Assembly: GCA_964353555.1 (NCBI GenBank)
Contig: CAYGWM010000004.1
Span: forward strand, 1 to 64,000
Length of the DNA stretch: 64,000 nucleotides
From: PR03 sp964353555
GTDB taxonomy: Bacteria > Myxococcota_A > UBA9160 > PR03
Direction of reading: 5' to 3'
Shown: positions 29,326 through 37,234 of the stretch, piece after piece
Position numbering within the stretch: position 1 is the stretch's first letter
How the letters are laid out: every line of letters starts with the position of its first letter
Made by a program: the position numbers and the translations under genes
Notes under the pieces: generated by a model
The model's database searches: none
What the model was told of the DNA's origin: nothing
Seen by the model: the letters and a program-made list of their open reading frames with translations, nothing else

Positions 29326-30681
29326 TCAGGCGCCAGCGCGCGAGCGTTGCTCGAGTCCCGCGAGGTACTCGATCCAGGCCGGCTCGTCGCCGTCGTCGAA
29401 TCCGCAAAATTGCAGGCCATCGCCGGCGCTCGGTCCCGGCGTCGACTCGCCGAGTCGATACACCACCTCGGCCTCGACGTGCAGCGTCCTGCCGGTCTCC
29501 GGCAGATGCAACGCGAAGCGGCCCTGCGCGGGTGCCTCTCCCGATCCGCGCACGAGGCACCCTCCGCGCCCGATCTCCGTAGTGATGGCAGGTGCGTCGC
29601 AACCCGGCCACGAGACCGACAGGGCACGCTCGAAGCGCGCGAAACGACGTCGCCGGCGCTCGCTCGCGAGGTGAGCGAGTGCCGACGCGAGGCGCGCGGC
29701 ATCGAGTGGTCCCGATAGATAGCCGCTTGCCCCAGCAACCTTGGCCGCGCTGCGGCGGTGGTCGCTCGGGCGCTCGTCGAAGAGCACGACGGGGAGATCG
29801 AGCACACCGGGCTGCGCGCGCAGCGCCGGCACCAGTTCGATGCCGTCGCCGCGATCGAGCCGGGTTTCGGCCAGCACCAGTTCGAATGAATGCGCGCGGA
29901 ACGCCTCGATCGCAGCGGAGGCCGAAGTCACGCAGCGCACCGCGAAGCCGCGCAGCCGCAGCGATTCCTGGAGTCCGTTTGCACCGGCCAGCTGGGAGCC
30001 GACGAGCAGCAGCGGCATGCCATGGGGCGTTCGCGGCGCGGGCAGGTCGCAGTTCTCATCGGGGGTGCGGCGCAAGGTCCCTTCTCGTTTGCGGCGCGCG
30101 AGGGCTTCGAGTCGCACCGTTACGGCAATCTCGAGATCGGTGCTGGTGCGACACTTGGCGTCGAGCGCAAGAACGCGCTCTTCCGGGGCGGGGAGCGTGA
30201 GACCCGACAGCGGACCGCGAGAAGGCAGAATCACGCGACCTGGCTCGACCACTGCGCCGCGCGCGCGCGGATCGTCGAGACCGAGCGAGAAACACCATTG
30301 CGGCGCGCCTTGCGAGACATCGACCTGCACGCCCAGTTGATCGAGCCAGCGCCGCGCTTCGCGCAACACCGCGAGTCGCTGCGTCCAGGTGGCACGGATG
30401 CGGGCTTCGAGGTCCTCGGCCTTTTCGCAGTCGAGCACGCGAATCGGTGGCAGGTGGAACAGCGCGCGTGGCGCCATGCACTTGATGCGATCGTGGCCGA
30501 GCGTGTAGAAGCGCACCGCACGCAGCACGCGTGGGCCCTCGGGCGTTTCGAAGGGCATCGGCCCGAGTAGCAGCGTCGCGACCACGGCGCGGCCGCCAGG
30601 CAGCACTCCCGCTTCGAGGCCCATTGCCCGGAAGCGGCGTTCGAGCACGCGCTGGCGTCGCAGCTCCTCGGCCTCAGACAC
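29326..30681 (-). CDS. PilZ-domain protein with a degenerate receiver domain
   Basis: 451 residues from a GTG at 30681 (AGGGG upstream). The frame is open further upstream, but that part runs through the groEL terminator. The N-terminal 210 residues are unrecognised and include a possible first PilZ-like region. Residues about 230-345 look like a response-regulator receiver (PLLLVGSQLAGANGLQESL, FELVLAETRLDRGDGIELVP). The phospho-acceptor position is Glu instead of Asp, so it is probably not phosphorylated. The C-terminal PilZ domain has RRRFARF in place of RxxxR and EIGRGG in place of D-x-S-x-x-G, so cyclic-di-GMP binding is uncertain. It is convergent with the histone gene. Confidence 0.7.
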   Translation of the reverse strand: MSEAEELRRQRVLERRFRAMGLEAGVLPGGRAVVATLLLGPMPFETPEGPRVLRAVRFYTLGHDRIKCMAPRALFHLPPIRVLDCEKAEDLEARIRATWTQRLAVLREARRWLDQLGVQVDVSQGAPQWCFSLGLDDPRARGAVVEPGRVILPSRGPLSGLTLPAPEERVLALDAKCRTSTDLEIAVTVRLEALARRKREGTLRRTPDENCDLPAPRTPHGMPLLLVGSQLAGANGLQESLRLRGFAVRCVTSASAAIEAFRAHSFELVLAETRLDRGDGIELVPALRAQPGVLDLPVVLFDERPSDHRRSAAKVAGASGYLSGPLDAARLASALAHLASERRRRRFARFERALSVSWPGCDAPAITTEIGRGGCLVRGSGEAPAQGRFALHLPETGRTLHVEAEVVYRLGESTPGPSAGDGLQFCGFDDGDEPAWIEYLAGLEQRSRAGA

Positions 30682-30790
30682 GCGGGTGAACCCCCTCGGG
30701 TCTTTCGACTGACTCGGCTGCGTGCTTGAGGACGGACCGCGCGTCGTCGCAGCAAGCTCCGGTCGCTGGCCACTCGCGACGGCGGCATGC

Positions 30791-30826
30791 GAAAGGCCCC
30801 TGGGACCGGGGTTCCAGGGGCCTTTC
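30791..30826 (-). terminator. Terminator of the groES-groEL operon
   Basis: A perfect 13-bp stem, GAAAGGCCCCTGG (30791-30803) with CCAGGGGCCTTTC (30814-30826), encloses a 10-base loop 25 bp past the groEL stop. On the transcript the stem ends in CCUUUC, a short U-rich end. The symmetrical A/T ends would let it work in either direction. Confidence 0.7.
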
Positions 30827-30850
30827 TCGAGCTCACGAACTTCGATCGGG

Positions 30851-32497
<1,647 letters not shown>

Positions 32498-32516
32498 CGA
32501 ATTCGCGAGCCTCCCT

Positions 32517-32804
32517 CTATTCGAGGATGGCGAGGACATCGTCCTCGCGGATGATCGTGTGCTCTTCGCCGTCGAGCTTGACCTCGGTACCGGCGTACTT
32601 CGAGAAGAGGATCTTGTCCCCCCTCTTGACGGTGAGCTCCTGCACCTTGCCGTCGTCGAGGACGCGGCCCTTGCCGGCGGCAATCACCTTGCCCTCCTGG
32701 GGCTTTTCCTTGGCCGAGTCGGGGATGATGATCCCTCCCTTGGTCGTGGTCTCCTCCTCGATTCGCTTGACGAGAATGCGATCGTGGAGCGGCTGGATTT
32801 TCAT
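32517..32804 (-). CDS. groES: 10 kDa chaperonin GroES
   Basis: 95 residues, full length: IQPLHDRILVKRIEEE, the mobile loop ETTTKGGIIIPDSAKEKP and the C-terminal GDKILFSKYAGTEVK and EDDVLAIL. The ATG at 32804 has a strong GGAGGAG just upstream; a longer in-frame extension crosses the CIRCE operator and is not coding. GroES caps the GroEL ring. First gene of the operon, transcribed from the promoter at 32917-32945. Confidence 0.98.
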   Translation of the reverse strand: MKIQPLHDRILVKRIEEETTTKGGIIIPDSAKEKPQEGKVIAAGKGRVLDDGKVQELTVKRGDKILFSKYAGTEVKLDGEEHTIIREDDVLAILE

Positions 32805-32879
32805 GCACTCCTCCTCCATGTCTGTGATCCGGATGAATCCCGCCCGCGGACCGGGATGACCGCGGCCAGGGGAGCCGAT

Positions 32880-32906
32880 TTGGCACTCACCGGTCGCGAG
32901 TGCCAA
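32880..32906. promoter_or_regulatory. CIRCE operator (HrcA binding site) of groESL
   Basis: TTGGCACTC, a 9-base spacer and GAGTGCCAA form a perfect inverted repeat, one more T/A pair extending each side. The consensus is TTAGCACTC-N9-GAGTGCTAA, so each arm has one symmetrical A-to-G change. It lies directly downstream of the -10 box at the expected transcription start, 75 bp before groES. HrcA, encoded at 9655, is the expected repressor. Confidence 0.92.
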
Positions 32907-32916
32907 AGGCTGCCGA

Positions 32917-32945
32917 AATGTATGGGCCGGCCCCTCGCGCTGCAA
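32917..32945 (-). promoter_or_regulatory. Sigma-70-type promoter of groES-groEL
   Basis: Read on the minus strand: -35 TTGCAG (32945-32940), 17-bp spacer, -10 TACATT (32922-32917). Each box matches the consensus at four of six positions. The start point would fall within a few bases of the CIRCE arm, so HrcA binding would block initiation or clearance. Confidence 0.6.
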
Positions 32946-32992
32946 GGGCGGAATCTTCGGGGCGGGGCGGCGGGGCGCGAGAGTCTCGGTTA

Positions 32993-33010
32993 GTTTTCGC
33001 CTCGTTTTCG
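32993..33010 (+). promoter_or_regulatory. Possible LexA operator ahead of lexA
   Basis: GTTTTCG occurs twice in direct orientation (32993-32999 and 33004-33010), 11 bp apart and 21 bp before the lexA start. The geometry equals the alphaproteobacterial LexA box GTTC-N7-GTTC (one helical turn), with GTTT in place of GTTC. Only one locus is available to compare, so this is a suggestion. Confidence 0.35.
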
Positions 33011-33031
33011 ACCCGGACACACGGCAGGCTC

Positions 33032-33637
33032 ATGGCTCTCACGAGACGACAGCGCGAGATCTACGACTTCGTCTGCGCGTTCATCGCCGAGCACGGCTAC
33101 TCGCCGAGTCTCGAAGAGATCGGCGCGCAATTCGAGCTGGCGTCGGTTGCGACGGTGCACAAGCACGTCGCGCAGCTCGTCGCGAAGGGCTGGCTGCGCA
33201 AGGCGTGGAACCGCTCGCGCTCGCTCGAGCCGGTCGGCAGCGATGCGGGTGGCGAGGCGCTCGCCCTTCCACTGCTCGGAGTCGTCGCGGCGGGCGCGCC
33301 GATCGAGCCGATCGAGATCGAAGAGCAGATTGCGGTGCCGCGCGAGCTGGTGCGGCGTGCAGAAGCGAGCTTCGTCTTGCGCGTGCGAGGCGATTCGATG
33401 ATCGATGAGCAGATTCGCGACGGCGATTACGTGGTCGTCGAGCGCACCAGCAGCGCGCGCGACGGCGATACCGTCGTCGCGGTGCTGCGTGGCGAAGAAG
33501 CGACGCTGAAGAAGTGGCACCGCCGAGGCGCGATCGTTCGACTCGTGCCCGCGAACGCGCGCATGAAGCCGATCGAGGTGGCCGCCCGCGACGTCGAGGT
33601 GCGCGGCGTCGTTCGCGGGCTGCTGCGCCGCTATTGA
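33032..33637 (+). CDS. lexA: SOS repressor LexA
   Basis: 201 residues from ATG 33032. The N-terminal winged helix (LTRRQREIYDFVCAFIAEHG, with SPSLEEIGAQF) is followed by the autoprotease domain. The cleavage bond is Ala87-Gly88 (GVVAAGAP), and the catalytic pair is Ser122 (VRGDSMID) and Lys160 (ATLKKWH). On RecA-filament contact it cuts itself and releases the SOS genes. The gene is divergent from groESL and shares a roughly 230-bp control region with it. The recognition helix ELASVATVHKHVAQL differs from the E. coli protein, so the operator may differ too. Confidence 0.95.
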   Translation: MALTRRQREIYDFVCAFIAEHGYSPSLEEIGAQFELASVATVHKHVAQLVAKGWLRKAWNRSRSLEPVGSDAGGEALALPLLGVVAAGAPIEPIEIEEQIAVPRELVRRAEASFVLRVRGDSMIDEQIRDGDYVVVERTSSARDGDTVVAVLRGEEATLKKWHRRGAIVRLVPANARMKPIEVAARDVEVRGVVRGLLRRY

Positions 33638-33683
33638 CTGGCGCTGGCATCGCGATCGATCGCCGCTAGCCTCCTCGAACTCA

Positions 33684-34112
33684 ATGTTTTCGGGGACTTG
33701 CACGGTGGTCAGACTGACCCGAGCGGTCGATTTCTCAGCCTCGCTCCGCTACTGGCGGCCGGATCTCTCGGACCCCGAGAACCGCGCGCTCTTTGGCCGT
33801 TTCGCGTCGCAACACGGTCACAACTACCGGCTCGAGGTCACCGTGCAGGGCGAGCCCGATGTTTCGACCGGCATGGTCATGGACCTCAAGGACTTGAAGG
33901 CCGTGATCGAACGCGAGGTCTCCGCGCGCTTCGATCACCGCGACTTGAACGCCGACACGAGTTTCTTCGAAAAGATTCCGCCCACTCCGGAGCGCTTCGC
34001 GCAGGTGATCCACGAGTTGCTGCGAGACGCACTCGGCAATCGCCTGTACGGCGTGCGGTTGCGCCAGGACGAGGATCTGTGGGTGGACGTCGTCGGCGAC
34101 GACGCGACGTGA
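33684..34112 (+). CDS. 6-pyruvoyl-tetrahydropterin synthase-like paralogue lacking the catalytic Cys
   Basis: 142 residues of the PTPS/QueD fold: zinc His in HGHNYRLEVTVQG, the MVMDLKDLKAVI helix, and the DHRDLN and PTPERFAQVI segments. In active PTPS or QueD a Cys (or Glu in PTPS-III) precedes HGH. Here the stretch is LFGRFASQHGHNY, with Phe at that place and no Cys or Glu. The zinc-binding fold looks intact but the usual proton-transfer residue is missing, so the reaction may differ or it may be a partner subunit. The stop overlaps the next PTPS gene (GTGA). Confidence 0.75.
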   Translation: MFSGTCTVVRLTRAVDFSASLRYWRPDLSDPENRALFGRFASQHGHNYRLEVTVQGEPDVSTGMVMDLKDLKAVIEREVSARFDHRDLNADTSFFEKIPPTPERFAQVIHELLRDALGNRLYGVRLRQDEDLWVDVVGDDAT

Positions 34113-34528
34113 TTTCCGTCACGCGCCGCTACCGCTTTCCGGCCGCCCACGTCCTCCGCAGCGCCGGCTTCTCGGATGCCGAGAATGAGCGGGTCTACGG
34201 CAAGTGCGCCAACCCGGCTGGTCACGGTCACGACTACGGGCTCGAGGTGACGCTCAGCGGCCCCATTGACGCCCGGAGCGGCGCGATCTTTCCGACCGAG
34301 CGGCTCGACGCACTCGTGCGTGAGCGCGTGCTGGACCGGCTCTCGCACCAGCTCTTGAACGACGACGCATGGTTCCGGGTCGCCGTGCCCACGGCCGAGA
34401 ACATCGTCATCGCGATCGAGCGTGAGCTGCGACTGGCGGTCGCCGCGGAGTCGCGCGCGCGTGTGTTGCGGGTGCGTCTGCTCGAGACGCGGCGGAACTT
34501 CTTTGCGTGTGGGGAGGCGGAAGCATGA
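34109..34528 (+). CDS. 6-pyruvoyl-tetrahydropterin synthase (PTPS)
   Basis: 139 residues from a GTG at 34109. The motif GKCANPAGHGHDY places the catalytic Cys five residues before HGH, as in biopterin-type PTPS rather than the shorter Cys-HGH spacing of QueD. The later LSHQLLNDD and PTAENIVIAIE blocks are also conserved. It would convert dihydroneopterin triphosphate to 6-pyruvoyl-tetrahydropterin or a related pterin. It sits between its degenerate paralogue and folE, which makes its substrate, with 4-base overlaps on both sides. A queuosine role cannot be ruled out. Confidence 0.82.
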   Translation: MISVTRRYRFPAAHVLRSAGFSDAENERVYGKCANPAGHGHDYGLEVTLSGPIDARSGAIFPTERLDALVRERVLDRLSHQLLNDDAWFRVAVPTAENIVIAIERELRLAVAAESRARVLRVRLLETRRNFFACGEAEA

Positions 34529-35124
34529 ACGACGACGACGACGACGACGCGGGCACGGATCCGATCGAAGGGCTGATCGTCCAGCTGCTCGGCGAACTCG
34601 GTCAGGATCCCGCGCGAGAAGGCCTGCTGCGTACGCCGGCGCGCGTCGCGCGATCGCTGCGCTTTCTGACCGAAGGCTACGCCCGTGACCCGATTGCGAT
34701 CCTGAACAACGCCGTCTTCGAAGAGAGCTACGACGAGATGGTGTTGGTGAAGGACATCGAGTTCTACAGCCTATGCGAACACCACCTGCTGCCGTTCTTT
34801 GGTCGGATGCATGTCGCGTACATCCCCGACGGTCGCATCGTCGGACTCTCCAAACTCCCGCGCATGGTCGGCATGTTTGCTCGCCGGCTCCAGGTGCAGG
34901 AGCGCCTCACGACGGATGTCGCGGGCGCCCTCGAGACGGTCTTGCGTCCCAAGGGCGTGGCCGTCGTCGCCGAGTCGATCCATCTCTGCATGATGATGCG
35001 CGGAGTGCAGCAGCAGAACGCCTTTGCGATCACCAGCTCGCTGCGCGGCGAGTTCGCAGACGACCCGAAGACGCGGGCAGAGTTCATGGAACTGATTCGG
35101 CACCCGAAGCCGCCGTTCGCCTGA
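34525..35124 (+). CDS. folE: GTP cyclohydrolase I
   Basis: 199 residues from ATG 34525, which overlaps the PTPS stop. The N-terminus has an Asp run (NDDDDDDAG). The catalytic core shows GLLRTPARVARSLRFLTEGY, the zinc ligands in YSLCEHHLLPF and IHLCMMMRGVQQQNA, and GRIVGLSKLPRMV. FolE converts GTP to 7,8-dihydroneopterin triphosphate, the first step of folate and pterin synthesis. With the two PTPS-like genes it forms a three-gene pterin operon. A hairpin at 35237 may end it. Confidence 0.95.
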   Translation: MNDDDDDDAGTDPIEGLIVQLLGELGQDPAREGLLRTPARVARSLRFLTEGYARDPIAILNNAVFEESYDEMVLVKDIEFYSLCEHHLLPFFGRMHVAYIPDGRIVGLSKLPRMVGMFARRLQVQERLTTDVAGALETVLRPKGVAVVAESIHLCMMMRGVQQQNAFAITSSLRGEFADDPKTRAEFMELIRHPKPPFA

Positions 35125-35236
35125 ACGTGTCTGACGCGCTGCTCACGCTGCAGCGGTCGCGCCGCACCGCTTCCAACCAGCTCGCTGCGCCGGCCAGCTC
35201 GGATCCCGCAAGTACCTAACAGTAAAGAGGATTCGT

Positions 35237-35261
35237 GCTCTGACGCAGAGCGTAAATTTTT
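35237..35261 (+). terminator. Possible intrinsic terminator after folE
   Basis: GCTCTG (35237-35242) pairs with CAGAGC (35246-35251) over a 3-base loop, followed by GTAAATTTTT. The T run starts five bases after the stem, later than ideal, so efficiency is doubtful. It marks the end of the pterin operon about 113 bp past the stop. Confidence 0.45.
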
Positions 35262-35263
35262 CG

Positions 35264-35291
35264 TTGCATTTCATCGATATCGAGCTAGCAT
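35264..35291 (+). promoter_or_regulatory. Candidate promoter of the sigma factor gene
   Basis: TTGCAT (35264-35269), 16-bp spacer, TAGCAT (35286-35291), in one of the few AT-rich stretches of the window. The start would be near 35298, leaving about 320 bases of untranslated leader before the chosen ATG. The boxes are reasonable but unproven. Confidence 0.45.
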
Positions 35292-35307
35292 CGGATTCGG
35301 ATCGCGG

Positions 35308-35554
35308 TTGGTGGCGCCGTTCAGCATGTGATGATGGGGTAGGCGGCCACCAAGTATTAGTCGTCAAAGCAAGAATTGGATTGCTGCGGTGCGTCGTGCT
35401 GGCGACAGGTCAGAGCGACAGCCGGTCGGTAGTTGTTTTGCGTTGACGGCGAGGGATGCGTAAGCGGACTGCACTTCCAAAGGTGCCGGGAAAGCCCCGG
35501 ACCCAACCCGGTTGCACCGGATGGAAGGCAGTACCGCGGATCGAGCGTCCGCTT
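35308..35554 (+). promoter_or_regulatory. Structured 5' leader of the sigma factor mRNA
   Basis: Two folded elements. In the first, TTGGTGGC (35308-35315) pairs with GCCACCAA (35346-35353). In the second, AAGCGGAC (35462-35469) pairs with GTCCGCTT (35547-35554). Within it, CTTCC (35474-35478) pairs with GGAAG (35523-35527), continuing as ACTGC/GCAGT with one bulge, and GGTGC (35482-35486) pairs with GCACC (35514-35518). This nested design looks like a regulatory RNA or an attenuator. I could not match it to a known riboswitch class. The AC of the outer stem and of ACTGC compete, so two alternative folds are possible. Confidence 0.4.
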
Positions 35555-35617
35555 CAAAGCTTCGAGAACTCGGATCAAGCGAAAAGCCGATCGATGGTCA
35601 TTCGGAGGGGAAACACG

Positions 35618-37177
35618 ATGACGGTACAGCGAGTCGTCCGCAAGGGACTGGGCGGCGCAATCAAACAGAGGAGCGAGTCGGGCGGGCGGCGAGACGGTCT
35701 GGGGGCTGGAAGCGACTTCCAGGCGCTCTGCACGGTCGACGCCCTTGTGGCCCACGCGGCACGCCTCGCGAGCGCACGCCAGAGCGACGACGTTCGCGAT
35801 CGCGAGCGCAGCGCGCTCGTTTCATATTTCCGCGACATCGCGGCGATCCCGACGCTCACCAAGGACCACGAGGTGCTGCTCGCCAAGGAGATCGAGGCGA
35901 GCACGCGCGCGTTCCGAGAGGGCATGCGCAGCATCCCGCTCACGGCGCGCGAGGTCGTGGGGATCTGGCGAGAGCTCAAGTCCGAGGAGCGCGTGACGGG
36001 CAAGATGTCGGAGTCGTTCGGTTCGGGCTCGCCCGATGGCGAGGACCTGACCGCGCGCGTCGACGAGGCGCTCTCCAAGGTCGAGGCGCTGCTGCGCCAG
36101 CGCGATGACCTCGTGTCCGGCGCCAAGCGCATCGCCGCGAAGGACCGCGCCAAGACGATGGAAAGACTCGACCGAAAGCTCGGTCAGCGTCTCGAAGAGG
36201 CCGACCTTTCGATGCAGATTCTCGGCCGGATTCGAGGTCGCTTGCTGGAAGTCCGTCGCGAGGCGCAGCGCGCGCAGCGTGATGTGCGCCAGTCCGAATC
36301 GCGACGCAGCACGCGCAGCCGAACCGTGGACCCGAACGCCGCGCTGCAGCGCGTCGCCGCGCTCGAAACGAAGACGGGCATCGATCTCGAGACGTTCCTG
36401 CGTCGCATGGCGCAGATCGAGGATTCCTGGCACCGGCTGATGGAAGTGAAGAACACCTTCGTTCAGCACAACCTGAAGCTGGTCGTCGCGATCGCGAAGG
36501 ACTTCCGGAACATGGGCATCACCTTCCAGGATTTGATCCAGGAAGGGAACCTGGGCCTGATTCGCGCGGTCGAGAAGTTCGACTACCACCGCGGTCACAA
36601 GTTCTCGACGTACGCGGTGTGGTGGATCCGCCAGGCATTCATCCGCGCGATCCAGAACCACTCGCGGACGATTCGGATCCCGAGTCACGTGCACGACACG
36701 CTGCTCAAGTACCACCGCGCCTACGCGGAACTCGAGACGCGGCTCGGCCGCGACCCGACGCCGGTGGATCTCGCGCTGGCACTGAAGGTGCCGACCGAGC
36801 AGGTCGAGCAGCTCCAGCGCATGACGCGCGAGCCGGTGAGCCTCGAAGCCGAGGTGCGCGGTACGGACACCAAACAGGTCAAGGACTACGTGAAGGATCC
36901 GGACGCAGTGTCGCCGGTGGACGGCCTCGATCACGCACGGCTCGAACGCGAGACGCAAGACGGCATCTCGCTGCTTTCCGCGCGCGAGCAGAACATCCTG
37001 CGCTGGCGATTCGGCATGAGTGGTGAGAAGGAGCACACGCTGGAGGAGATCGGCGCGAAGCTCGGTCTCTCGCGCGAGCGGGTGCGGCAGCTCGAGGCTC
37101 GCGCACTCGCGAAGCTGCGCGCTTCCGAGCACGGCGATCGACTGCGCGCGTTCGTGCTCGCCTCCGAGCGCTCGTAG
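35618..37177 (+). CDS. Sigma-70 family RNA polymerase sigma factor (RpoD-like)
   Basis: 519 residues from ATG 35618, preceded by GGAGGGG seven bases upstream; the frame is open 54 codons further up, but that part overlaps the structured leader. Region 1.2 is visible in SYFRDIAAIPTLTKDHEVLL, followed by a long charged non-conserved insert. Region 2 has DLIQEGNLGLIRAVEKFDY and FSTYAVWWIRQAFIRAIQ (melting). Regions 3 and 4 end with the helix-turn-helix TLEEIGAKLGLSRERVRQLE. Region 1.1 is not obvious. It is probably the primary sigma factor, but a group 2 (RpoS-like) role is possible. Confidence 0.88.
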   Translation: MTVQRVVRKGLGGAIKQRSESGGRRDGLGAGSDFQALCTVDALVAHAARLASARQSDDVRDRERSALVSYFRDIAAIPTLTKDHEVLLAKEIEASTRAFREGMRSIPLTAREVVGIWRELKSEERVTGKMSESFGSGSPDGEDLTARVDEALSKVEALLRQRDDLVSGAKRIAAKDRAKTMERLDRKLGQRLEEADLSMQILGRIRGRLLEVRREAQRAQRDVRQSESRRSTRSRTVDPNAALQRVAALETKTGIDLETFLRRMAQIEDSWHRLMEVKNTFVQHNLKLVVAIAKDFRNMGITFQDLIQEGNLGLIRAVEKFDYHRGHKFSTYAVWWIRQAFIRAIQNHSRTIRIPSHVHDTLLKYHRAYAELETRLGRDPTPVDLALALKVPTEQVEQLQRMTREPVSLEAEVRGTDTKQVKDYVKDPDAVSPVDGLDHARLERETQDGISLLSAREQNILRWRFGMSGEKEHTLEEIGAKLGLSRERVRQLEARALAKLRASEHGDRLRAFVLASERS

Positions 37178-37183
37178 TGTGAT

Positions 37184-37229
37184 GCGGTGCGCGGGATCGG
37201 GCGCGCAAGCGCCTGATCCCGCGCACCGC
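37184..37229. terminator. Bidirectional terminator between convergent sigma factor and ppiD genes
   Basis: A 15-bp perfect stem: GCGGTGCGCGGGATC (37184-37198) with GATCCCGCGCACCGC (37215-37229), and a further inner GGCGC/GCGCC pairing around GCAA. It exactly fills the 57-bp gap between the two stop codons. There is no T run on either side, so termination may need Rho or serve mainly for mRNA end protection. Confidence 0.7.
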
Positions 37230-37234
37230 TCTCG

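Noticed and set aside
35461..35554. Resemblance of the sigma factor leader to a class I cyclic-di-GMP (GEMM) riboswitch
   Set aside because: Fragments such as AAAGCC and UUGCAC look similar, but the two core hairpins, the GAAA tetraloop arm and the GGGUUGCCG segment are missing or out of order.
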